A stretch of DNA of 64,000 nucleotides from Candidatus Latescibacterota bacterium (GTDB lineage: Bacteria; Latescibacterota; UBA2968; UBA8231), in NCBI GenBank assembly GCA_022826515.1, contig JAJDUT010000104.1, positions 29,703 through 93,702 on the forward strand, read 5' to 3'. The notes under the pieces were generated by a model. That model saw only the letters and a program-made list of their open reading frames with translations, did not search any database and was not told the DNA's origin. Made by a program: the position numbers and the translations under genes. Positions 42,368 through 49,429 of the stretch are shown here, in pieces; the stretch's first letter is position 1; every line of letters starts with the position of its first letter.

Positions 42368-43261
42368 TCACCCCCCAACCAATCCCTGGTGGGCGTAGTG
42401 CCAATCCTCCAAGTGATTGAGCAACACCCCTGAAGTCCAAGTCGGAGGACGCTGCAAGGTGGCGTGTATCTCGGCCTGCTTGGCGGCGTTGTGCTCGCGT
42501 TCGAGCAGGCGCTGATTGAAGGCCGCCACCGCTTCTTCCTCGATAGTGCCCTGACGCCGCACCCAGTCCTCAAATGCGAGATACGTCGGCATCTCCTCGC
42601 GGAGAAACGCAAGGGCTGCGTCCTGATCCACCTGCAAAGTCTGCAAGCAGCGCTGGTCGAGGCTGCCCTCGGCGCAGTCGGGGTAGTCGAGATGCAGCCA
42701 GCCCCTGGCGCGCAGGCAGGTCTTGAGCCAAGTGCGCGGTAGCTGGCAGATGCCCAACGGGCCTCGGTCGATGCTGCTGAGAGTAGGGGCCACAGGCCCG
42801 GGCAGGCCCGGAGCATCGGGGGTGAGGACGCGAGCGAAGACGCGGCTGTGAAAGAGGTGCCAGTCCTGCAGGCAGTTGAGCAGCACGGCCGATACTTCGG
42901 TCGTCTCCTCCGGCGACCAGCCTATATCCCCATAGGTCTCGTCGATTTTGTCCGGCCTATAGTGGGTGCGCGGCACCAACGACTTGTTCCAGCGCGCAAT
43001 GCGATTGGGCTCGTACGTACCTTCGGCAGTCACCCATTCCTCGAACTGTAGGTAGTTAGGCCGCTGATCCCATAAAAAACGCAAGGCACTGTCTTGGTCA
43101 ATGCGCAGCACCTCCAGCACGTATTTGTCGAGACCGCCGCTGCAAAAGGGATAGTCCTCGTCGAGCTGCCCGGCTTGGTGGAGGAGGTTTTTCCACCACA
43201 GACGCGGTAGCTGGGCCACGCCTAACGGCCCTTGACAGAGAGTGCTGACCAATGGAATCAC
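42368..43261 (-). CDS. Duplicated DUF5069-like protein
   Basis: This 297-residue protein starts at GTG 43261, with GGAG six bases upstream. It is made of two related halves. Half 1 has LGVAQLPRLWWKNLLHQAG, GGLDKYVLEVLRIDQDSALRFL and YLQFEEWV. Half 2 has LGICQLPRTWLKTCLRARG, GSLDQRCLQTLQVDQDAALAFL and YLAFEDWV. The order (Leu-Pro-Arg-x5-Lys, then Leu-Asp-x8-Leu, then a Trp-ended helix) resembles DUF5069, normally a single domain of about 140 residues and unknown function. It lies 12 bases after the aldo/keto reductase gene on the same strand. Confidence 0.6.
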   Translation of the reverse strand: MIPLVSTLCQGPLGVAQLPRLWWKNLLHQAGQLDEDYPFCSGGLDKYVLEVLRIDQDSALRFLWDQRPNYLQFEEWVTAEGTYEPNRIARWNKSLVPRTHYRPDKIDETYGDIGWSPEETTEVSAVLLNCLQDWHLFHSRVFARVLTPDAPGLPGPVAPTLSSIDRGPLGICQLPRTWLKTCLRARGWLHLDYPDCAEGSLDQRCLQTLQVDQDAALAFLREEMPTYLAFEDWVRRQGTIEEEAVAAFNQRLLEREHNAAKQAEIHATLQRPPTWTSGVLLNHLEDWHYAHQGLVGG

Positions 43262-43273
43262 AATCTGCTCCTT

Positions 43274-44128
43274 TCAGGTAGCTGCCAACTCAAACAGCGG
43301 CGAGTTCCCCTCGGCGCGGACCCGCAAGCCCTCCACCTCGGCATCCGTAAGCGGCGCGAGACGGTCGGCCATATCCAAGGCCATTTCAAAGAGGGATGCC
43401 TCGCCGGGCGGCAGGGCAGCCGTAATGGGCTGCGATAGGGCGAAGCGCAGGGCTAGCTCGGCTAGCTCCGGCTCGTCAATCGGATCGTACCAGCATTTGG
43501 CGTAGCGTTTAGGCGCTCCTTGGGGTAGGAGCGAGCGGGCCATGGCTTTGAGGGCTAGGCAGGCGGTGCCGCGTTCCTGTGCCTTGGCCACGACTTGGGG
43601 GCCGAAGTCGGCCTGGAAGTAATTGACCCAGTTGACGGGGAACAGCACCGAGTCAAAGGAAAAATAGTCCAGCAATTGCAAGGCAATTTCAGCCGAGTGA
43701 GCTGAGAAACCTATGTAGCGCACCAAACCCTGGTCGCGGGCCTCCACAAACGCCGCCAAGGCTCCGTCGGGAGCAGTAGCCGCGGCAAAATCCTCATCCG
43801 TGGTCATGGCGTGCAATTGGTACAGATCGAAGTGATCAGTGCGCATGGTCTTGAGCGATTGGCGCAACTCAGCGGCGGCACCATCCCGCGTGCGCTGGGT
43901 CGTCTTGCAGGCCAAGAACACATCGCTGCGATACGGTTCCAAAGCCGGTCCCAGACGCTCCTCGGCATTGCCGTAGGACGGAGCCACGTCAAAGTAATTG
44001 ACGCCGCGCTCAACGGCTTGCCCCACCAAGCGGGCAGCCTCGCTCGCTTCCACTTGGCTAACGACAATGCCGCCAAAGCCGATTACAGAGAGGGATTCAC
44101 CAGTGGTGCCATAGGGACGTCGCTGCAT
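43274..44128 (-). CDS. Aldo/keto reductase
   Basis: This 284-residue NADPH oxidoreductase starts at ATG 44128 after GGAG. GVNYFDVAPSYGNAEERLG carries the catalytic Asp and Tyr, FLACKTTQRT the Lys, DLYQLHAMT the His region, and VRYIGFSAHS a cofactor strand. It belongs to the same broad family as the reductase at 29641 but is clearly different in sequence. The downstream DUF5069-like gene is probably co-transcribed, and the enolase-superfamily gene lies upstream on the same strand, so a sugar or sugar-acid pathway is likely. Confidence 0.88.
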   Translation of the reverse strand: MQRRPYGTTGESLSVIGFGGIVVSQVEASEAARLVGQAVERGVNYFDVAPSYGNAEERLGPALEPYRSDVFLACKTTQRTRDGAAAELRQSLKTMRTDHFDLYQLHAMTTDEDFAAATAPDGALAAFVEARDQGLVRYIGFSAHSAEIALQLLDYFSFDSVLFPVNWVNYFQADFGPQVVAKAQERGTACLALKAMARSLLPQGAPKRYAKCWYDPIDEPELAELALRFALSQPITAALPPGEASLFEMALDMADRLAPLTDAEVEGLRVRAEGNSPLFELAAT

Positions 44129-44150
44129 GGATATTCTCCTATTTTGATGT

Positions 44151-44200
44151 GGATCGTCTTGTGCGTCCTATTCTGCGTCTATCTGCGTCTATCTGCGGAT
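44151..44200. repeat. Interspersed repeat, TCTGCGTCCATCTGCGGAT family (copy 3)
   Basis: GGATCGTCTTGTGCGTCC, TATTCTGCGTC, TATCTGCGTC and TATCTGCGGAT follow each other as in copies 1 and 2 (23297-23368 and 29561-29621), with T for C in the unit. It sits between the enolase-superfamily and aldo/keto reductase genes. Confidence 0.8.
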
Positions 44201-44216
44201 GTTATTGTGCGGCAAC

Positions 44217-45365
44217 CTACTCAAACACCATCTCGCCGCGCTTGTGCCCTTCAATGTAATCCCAATCCATCTCCACACCCAAACCCGGCCCCTGCGGCAC
44301 GGGCACGTGGCCGTGGGCATCGACGTTTTCCAGCTCGTCGGTGAATTCGGGGGGATAGACGGACGGCTTGGTATTTTTGACTAGAGGATGGAGAAGACCC
44401 AATTCGTAGTAATTGGTGTTGCGGATGGCGGCAATGCAGTGGCGGTGCGCCAAGCCGCCGCCGTGGAACTCGCAGTCGAGACCAAAGCCCTCGGCCGCGT
44501 GGGCGACCTTTATTGCGCCCGTGATGCCGCCGTCCTCAAAAGTTCCGACGCGAACAAAGTCCGTGCCGCCGTGGGCGATGAAGTCCACGTGCTGTTCGAG
44601 ACCAAAGATATGCTCGGTCTGCAAAAGCGGCGTTTTGAGCAGCTCGCGCAACTTCTTGTGGGCAAAAATCGACACGCCGCCGTCCTTATAGGGATCCTCC
44701 AGCCAGAAGTAGCCCGCCTCGTCGCAGGCGCGACCCACGCGCAGAGCGTCCGCCCACGTCTCGTATTCGCAGGCCGGGTCGATCATTAGGTCCATGCGGT
44801 CGCCCACGCGCTCGCCCACCGCGAGCACATTGGCCACCTCGCGGGCGATGGGCGCGTTGCCCCAGCCGTGAATCTTGAACGCGGGATAGCCGATTCCCAC
44901 GCACTGTTCGGCAAAGTCGGCAAAAGCTTCCGGTGTACTCAGGCCGCCATTCTCGTCGCCGTGATAGGTCGAAGCATAGGCGGGGATGGTCTTTCTCCAG
45001 CCGCCCAAAAGCTGCCAGATCGGCGCGTCGTACACCTTGCCGGCAAAATCCCACAGCGCCACGTCAACAGCGCAGATGTCAGTGCGGGCGGAGTGGCGCA
45101 GACCGCGCTTGAGATCGTTGTAAATCCGCTCGCGGGCAAATGGATTCCGACCGAGCAGGTAGCGGGCGACGTTTTCGGGCACCGGAGGGCCGAGGCATTC
45201 GCCAGTGACGCCAATGCTGGTGTGGATGCGCACCGCGCACGGCGTCATCGACAGCGTCGCGCCCTTTTGGTAAACCTGATTAAAACCGTTATAGTCCGTG
45301 CCCATGTTTTCGATCTGATGGGCGAAGAAAATATTTTCGATCTTGGTGATTTTGGGATTGGGCAT
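44217..45365 (-). CDS. Mandelate racemase/muconate lactonizing enzyme (enolase superfamily) protein
   Basis: This 382-residue enzyme starts at ATG 45365 after GGAA. The N-terminal capping domain is followed by a (beta/alpha)7 barrel: FKIHGWG (Lys-x-His, base region), DLMIDPACEYE and FWLEDPY (metal ligands Asp and Glu), LLQTEHIFG, and the C-terminal GLDCEFHGGG (His). The superfamily abstracts an alpha proton from a carboxylate; sugar-acid dehydratases are the most common members in such catabolic loci. With the reductase and repeat downstream it fits aldonate or uronate breakdown. The precise sugar acid is not assignable. Confidence 0.85.
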   Translation of the reverse strand: MPNPKITKIENIFFAHQIENMGTDYNGFNQVYQKGATLSMTPCAVRIHTSIGVTGECLGPPVPENVARYLLGRNPFARERIYNDLKRGLRHSARTDICAVDVALWDFAGKVYDAPIWQLLGGWRKTIPAYASTYHGDENGGLSTPEAFADFAEQCVGIGYPAFKIHGWGNAPIAREVANVLAVGERVGDRMDLMIDPACEYETWADALRVGRACDEAGYFWLEDPYKDGGVSIFAHKKLRELLKTPLLQTEHIFGLEQHVDFIAHGGTDFVRVGTFEDGGITGAIKVAHAAEGFGLDCEFHGGGLAHRHCIAAIRNTNYYELGLLHPLVKNTKPSVYPPEFTDELENVDAHGHVPVPQGPGLGVEMDWDYIEGHKRGEMVFE

Positions 45366-45394
45366 GGGGTTCAGTTCCTTTCAGGAAAAGGGAA

Positions 45395-46111
45395 TTAGCC
45401 AAAAAGTTTTGGCATTTGATCCCAAGTTTTGTTGTCCAGCGTCCGGCCCGTCTTTTTCTTGAATACGCCGCCCCATTGTTTGAAAAAGAACGGCACATCA
45501 CTCCGCAGACAGAGGTCGCGGATAGATCGCACCCAGTCGGCTTCCATCGGTCGGGCACCCGGTCCAGATTCGCCACCGACGATAACCCAGTCAATTCCCG
45601 TCAAGTCCATATCATACAAAGGACCGAGCAGAGGTTCGAGAGACAGAAACTTCGTCTTTGCCCCGGTCTCCTTGAGCCGTGTCATCCGCCCCAACCATCT
45701 TGAAGATTCAATGCTTGTGCCGAGCCAGATGTTCGGCGTCCAATTCAGCCTTCCATCGAGCTGGACAACGCGATCCGGACGTTTGGTAAGCACTTGGAAC
45801 GTATGCTGAGACGCCTCGTTCATGGTTGCAAATACCGACTCTATAAAGGCCGAGGGAACGGACTTATGGAACAGATCGGACATGGAATTGACGAATACCA
45901 AGCTAGGTTTCTTCCAGCTAATCGGCTCGTGCAAGGCTTCTGGGTGGACCGTAACCACAAAGCCGTGTTTGTACTTTTTGGCTCCCATCGCTTGCAGCCT
46001 TTGCGACATCCTTTCGGCATAGCAATGCTTGCAGCCATGGCTGATTTTCGTGCAACCGGTCACCGGATTCCACGTAGTCTCGGTCCATTCGATTTTGGAG
46101 CGCGTGGACAT
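45395..46111 (-). CDS. DUF5131 (phage Gp37/Gp68-type) three-Cys-motif protein
   Basis: This 238-residue protein begins [15 protein letters not shown]. Its three cysteines Cys20, Cys27 and Cys30 (C-x6-C-x2-C) form the three-Cys motif that defines the family, probably an iron-sulfur or metal site related to radical-SAM chemistry. [17 protein letters not shown] and [15 protein letters not shown] are the other family blocks. The gene starts two bases after the stop of tcmP, the family's usual partner, so the pair is co-transcribed. The name comes from phage proteins, but homologues occur widely on mobile DNA. The reaction is not known. Confidence 0.88.
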   Translation of the reverse strand: MSTRSKIEWTETTWNPVTGCTKISHGCKHCYAERMSQRLQAMGAKKYKHGFVVTVHPEALHEPISWKKPSLVFVNSMSDLFHKSVPSAFIESVFATMNEASQHTFQVLTKRPDRVVQLDGRLNWTPNIWLGTSIESSRWLGRMTRLKETGAKTKFLSLEPLLGPLYDMDLTGIDWVIVGGESGPGARPMEADWVRSIRDLCLRSDVPFFFKQWGGVFKKKTGRTLDNKTWDQMPKLFG

Positions 46112-46113
46112 AT

Positions 46114-46956
46114 TTACAAGTCCTTTAGAATATGCTCCGCTATACGTCTTGCAGGGCCGATTCCTTTCGGATTCCCAACGCAGAACAAAAATTCAAACAA
46201 CGCTGAATTCTTTGAGTTCTTTAGCGTTCGGGATCTCTTGAGAAATCTGTTACCGAACAATTGGCCCAGTTTACTCTTGTATATTTCAATAAGTCCATCG
46301 ATCCCTTCTGGACGCTGCTGGTCTTCATCTCCAAATAAGCTGATTTGAGGATTAACGCTGTACAGATTTCTCCAACTTTCATCGCCATATATACGATTCA
46401 AACGATTGACCCACTTTTGAGAGATATTATCCGGCTCACGTTTCTTAGGCAACATCCGTGCGATTGCCGATGTGGGAAAAAGTATCCAAGTATCCAAGGC
46501 TTCGAATGAGGCTATTTTTTCGATTGTCGCCCATTTTACCTCAGTGGCAAATGGATCGAGGAATAGAACACCTCGATAGCGTCGCCAATCTTTTTGTAAG
46601 TCCTGCAAGAATCCGTTGGCATCCTCGTTTTCTATTTGAATATTTTTACATTGATTGGCTTCCCTTAACGAATTCAGTTGTATACAACGGTCTTGGTTCT
46701 TCTCGACAAAGATGTATTCGTCAAATGGCTTGTTATCAACATCCACAGCTATTTTTGCGGAGCCTTCTATAAATTCTTTTTTCTCCTCGTCCGCCGAAGT
46801 TAATTCTACTCCTCCTGTACCCGCAAAAGCATCGATGTAAATAAGACGGAATGGCTGATTTTTCAGTGCTGTGGTATAGGCATCTAGATATTTTTTAAGA
46901 ATGGCTAATTTCTCTTCTGTCCATGGTCCTCCAAAACCCGTATTGGCACTGCTCAT
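46114..46956 (-). CDS. tcmP: Three-Cys-motif partner protein TcmP
   Basis: This 280-residue protein has the TcmP signature near its N-terminus: [20 protein letters not shown] and [14 protein letters not shown] at about residues 39-52, which resembles a methyltransferase-like fold. Later come [12 protein letters not shown] and [11 protein letters not shown]. TcmP proteins are named for always lying next to a three-Cys-motif protein, which is the case here: the DUF5131 gene follows after two bases. The gene is markedly AT-richer than the surroundings, suggesting acquisition. Nucleic-acid modification is a plausible but unproven role. Confidence 0.88.
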   Translation of the reverse strand: MSSANTGFGGPWTEEKLAILKKYLDAYTTALKNQPFRLIYIDAFAGTGGVELTSADEEKKEFIEGSAKIAVDVDNKPFDEYIFVEKNQDRCIQLNSLREANQCKNIQIENEDANGFLQDLQKDWRRYRGVLFLDPFATEVKWATIEKIASFEALDTWILFPTSAIARMLPKKREPDNISQKWVNRLNRIYGDESWRNLYSVNPQISLFGDEDQQRPEGIDGLIEIYKSKLGQLFGNRFLKRSRTLKNSKNSALFEFLFCVGNPKGIGPARRIAEHILKDL

Positions 46957-47204
46957 AGGTTTTCTATCCCCACAATTTTTAGGTTCTCGGTTCCACAGTC
47001 ATTCACGACCTTGACTTCTGCTCGTCTGTAATTGCAGTCCCGCTTTTAGCATGGTAGAGTCCATGCCCTCTTTGGATGGTCGAATATCAATCGAACCGAG
47101 TCAACCCTATTTCTGACTAGGACATCGCTATGCCGGCGGTAAGACTTGAGCTAGGCGTTTGCGCCGTCGGCAGCGCCGAGTAACACGCAAAAGTCACCGA
47201 GTTT

Positions 47205-49235
47205 TCAGGCCGCCGCATCTGATCCCAAAATCTCGGCGTTGACATAAGCACGAAAAGCTTCAGCCTCCGTGAAGCATCGATATCCGGCTGCGCTAGCCTT
47301 TGAGAGTACTTCAGCCGGTTCGTTCAGCAGAACTGCCACCGGAGCACTCAGTTCAGGTTGGAGACCGTCGGGCCAAGCGAGGTCGAGTACGGCGAGCTGG
47401 GTGCCGGTGGTTTCATCAGACAAGTCGAAATTGATCTGGCCCCGTGGCAGCCCTTGTCTTTCTACCCAGTCATTAATGGCCTCAATCTCTCTTTCTTCCT
47501 CTTCCGCTTCAAGGTCAGCTATTTGCTTCTCCATGCGGCGCACTAAGTCCGATTTGTCGATGCCGCTGGGCGGGACTTCAGTGGCGGCAACAGTGTCAGC
47601 CGCAACCGGCTCCGTTGCAGTTGCCTCCGATGAAATATCTACCCACTCCGTATCGCCGTGCAGAAGTTGCGCGAACTGACGGTTCGCTTCTCTGGCCAAA
47701 AGCTCTCTTCGCGCCGCAAGAAAGTCGGAATAATGCTCGATTTCCCAGAGGTTTTGGTCGTCGGGAATCCACTGCGATGCCAATGCGCCCGGATGCCGCT
47801 CCTCGATCTCGACGAAATACTCCTCGGGCAGGCGGTCACGAATGGAGAGATTCGAGCCCTTCGTTAGAAAGCAGTAATTAGCCAGTGAGTTGACCTTTTC
47901 TTTTTTTAGCCCATACTTATACAGCCGAGACTTGGGAAAAATGTGATGTACTTCAAGCCTACTCATCTTGCCGAGAAGGTTCGCACGCAACGGAAGTCCA
48001 TTGCCCCAGTCCCGAGACCCGCCCATGCGCGTCAGCATATAAAGCACGGGATAGAACCGCGCTCCAAGACCCCAAGATGCGAAGTGTTCGGGGTCAATAC
48101 GGAGCGCACCATGCCATGACTTTAATTCCTTCAACAGCGCGTCAAGGTCGCCCCTAGACTCTTCAAGTGCCGCTAGATCCCGGTCAAGACTGGCCTCCGT
48201 CGATCCAGAGTAACGACCCCACATCCCGGCCTGAGCAAACCAGAACAACAATTTATCGCGCTCTTTTTCGTCGAGCGTTCCTTGTTTCTGGTTCAAGTAG
48301 CGTACCATGATCGGTACGGCTAAGCGTCCGAAAAAGACCCGCTTGTGATCGATTCCAAGCCGCCCGGCAATCATGTTCAAGCAGTCATCTATATATTTAG
48401 TGGCGCGTTGCAGACCTTCTTGGATGTCCAGAAAATCGCGATCGTGCAGATAACTGAACTGCGCTTCGCCAGTGAGTAACGTGTTGACCGAACGCAGCAG
48501 CCAGTCGAGCGTAAACTCGTACCCGGCTTCCTCCCACTCCCTCAGCTTAGCCTTCATAATGTCGCGGGCGTCAGGCCATTCAGCGCAAACTTTGGCGAGA
48601 GCAAGATCGCCCTGGGACAGTTTGGTTCCGCCGCTATTGACGCGATTGAAAATGTCCACGACGACGTTGAGGGTCTTGTCCGCACCGGTGACCTCCTCGT
48701 CATGTAATTCAATGTCGGCAATGCCGAGCAAATTGTTCAGGCGACCCGCAAAGTCACCGACCTTTTCGACATGTTCAGAACTCGAACTGAGCTTGGCAAT
48801 GAATGCTCCAAGACCATCGTTACCCTCCTGCATGAGCTTGGTCACGTCCACCCACAAAGGATCGTCCCTCATCTTTGCTGGCTGGTAGAACTGGAAGACC
48901 TCTTCCTCCAAGTGAAACCGAAGTCCAGTGAATCTCGACTCGTTGCCGTCGAAGAACTTCGGTGGACGGCCACGTATCACGCCATACAGCGAGGTCACGC
49001 GCTGCTGGCCGTCAAGCAGCAACTTCACGATTCCAGCCGCTAGCGGACCTTCGCCCCGATGCGCCGCCCCCTTCGCTTCGGTCGCCCAGACCAGCAAGCC
49101 GCCTACTGGATGCCGTCGGTAGAGCGAGTGAAAGAGTCCACGCACCTGCTCGCGGCTCCAGACATAGCCTCGCTGAAATTCGGGCAAGGCGATATGGCCG
49201 GAATCGATGTGGTCGAGAATAGTCGAAATCTTCAT
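47205..49235 (-). CDS. DUF262 / HNH (DUF1524-type) protein, GmrSD-like
   Basis: This 676-residue single polypeptide starts at ATG 49235 after GGAG. The N-terminal DUF262 domain has LPEFQRGYVWSREQVRGL (18-35) and KLLLDGQQRVTSLYG (71-85) with the D-G-Q-Q-R motif. The HNH endonuclease-like core LEVHHIFPKSRLYKYG lies near residues 427-442, followed by N-x-x-x-N-Y-C-F-L. An acidic coiled segment (LEAEEEEREIEAIND) and a C-terminal extension of about 150 residues follow. GmrSD proteins of this plan restrict modified phage DNA. The neighbouring DUF5131/TcmP pair supports a defence-type island; direct evidence is lacking. Confidence 0.85.
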   Translation of the reverse strand: MKISTILDHIDSGHIALPEFQRGYVWSREQVRGLFHSLYRRHPVGGLLVWATEAKGAAHRGEGPLAAGIVKLLLDGQQRVTSLYGVIRGRPPKFFDGNESRFTGLRFHLEEEVFQFYQPAKMRDDPLWVDVTKLMQEGNDGLGAFIAKLSSSSEHVEKVGDFAGRLNNLLGIADIELHDEEVTGADKTLNVVVDIFNRVNSGGTKLSQGDLALAKVCAEWPDARDIMKAKLREWEEAGYEFTLDWLLRSVNTLLTGEAQFSYLHDRDFLDIQEGLQRATKYIDDCLNMIAGRLGIDHKRVFFGRLAVPIMVRYLNQKQGTLDEKERDKLLFWFAQAGMWGRYSGSTEASLDRDLAALEESRGDLDALLKELKSWHGALRIDPEHFASWGLGARFYPVLYMLTRMGGSRDWGNGLPLRANLLGKMSRLEVHHIFPKSRLYKYGLKKEKVNSLANYCFLTKGSNLSIRDRLPEEYFVEIEERHPGALASQWIPDDQNLWEIEHYSDFLAARRELLAREANRQFAQLLHGDTEWVDISSEATATEPVAADTVAATEVPPSGIDKSDLVRRMEKQIADLEAEEEEREIEAINDWVERQGLPRGQINFDLSDETTGTQLAVLDLAWPDGLQPELSAPVAVLLNEPAEVLSKASAAGYRCFTEAEAFRAYVNAEILGSDAAA

Positions 49236-49283
49236 ATCAGCTCCTTAAATTATTTTGCTCCCACTTATCTTCTGAAAAATTCG

Positions 49284-49417
49284 TGCAAATATCGTCAGGC
49301 ATGCGGAATCGGCGGGATTGACGGCCCATAGTTACGCTAGATCACAAACGCGCACCGCTATCGGTGCCCCTCTGAGTTGAAGCACGCGATTAGCGCGGCA
49401 AGATGTTATAGGCGATA
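49284..49417 (-). pseudogene. Decayed copy of an amidohydrolase 3' end
   Basis: About 130 bases downstream of the FlgD-Ig gene match the last 150 bases of the amidohydrolase gene at 54068-54907, on the same strand. GCGGGATTGACGGCCCATAG is identical (49313 onward against 54101 onward). Further matching blocks surround it (GATC..AAACGCGC; GGTTGAAGC/AGTTGAAGC; CGATTAGCGC). The copy has internal deletions and stops, so it is not coding. It suggests an old duplication or insertion at this site. Confidence 0.75.
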
Positions 49418-49429
49418 AACCCGCCCCCG

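Noticed and set aside
45395..46111. Prophage suggested by the Gp37/Gp68 name of the DUF5131 protein
   Set aside because: The name reflects where the family was first seen; the adjacent tcmP gene explains it better and no phage structural genes are present.
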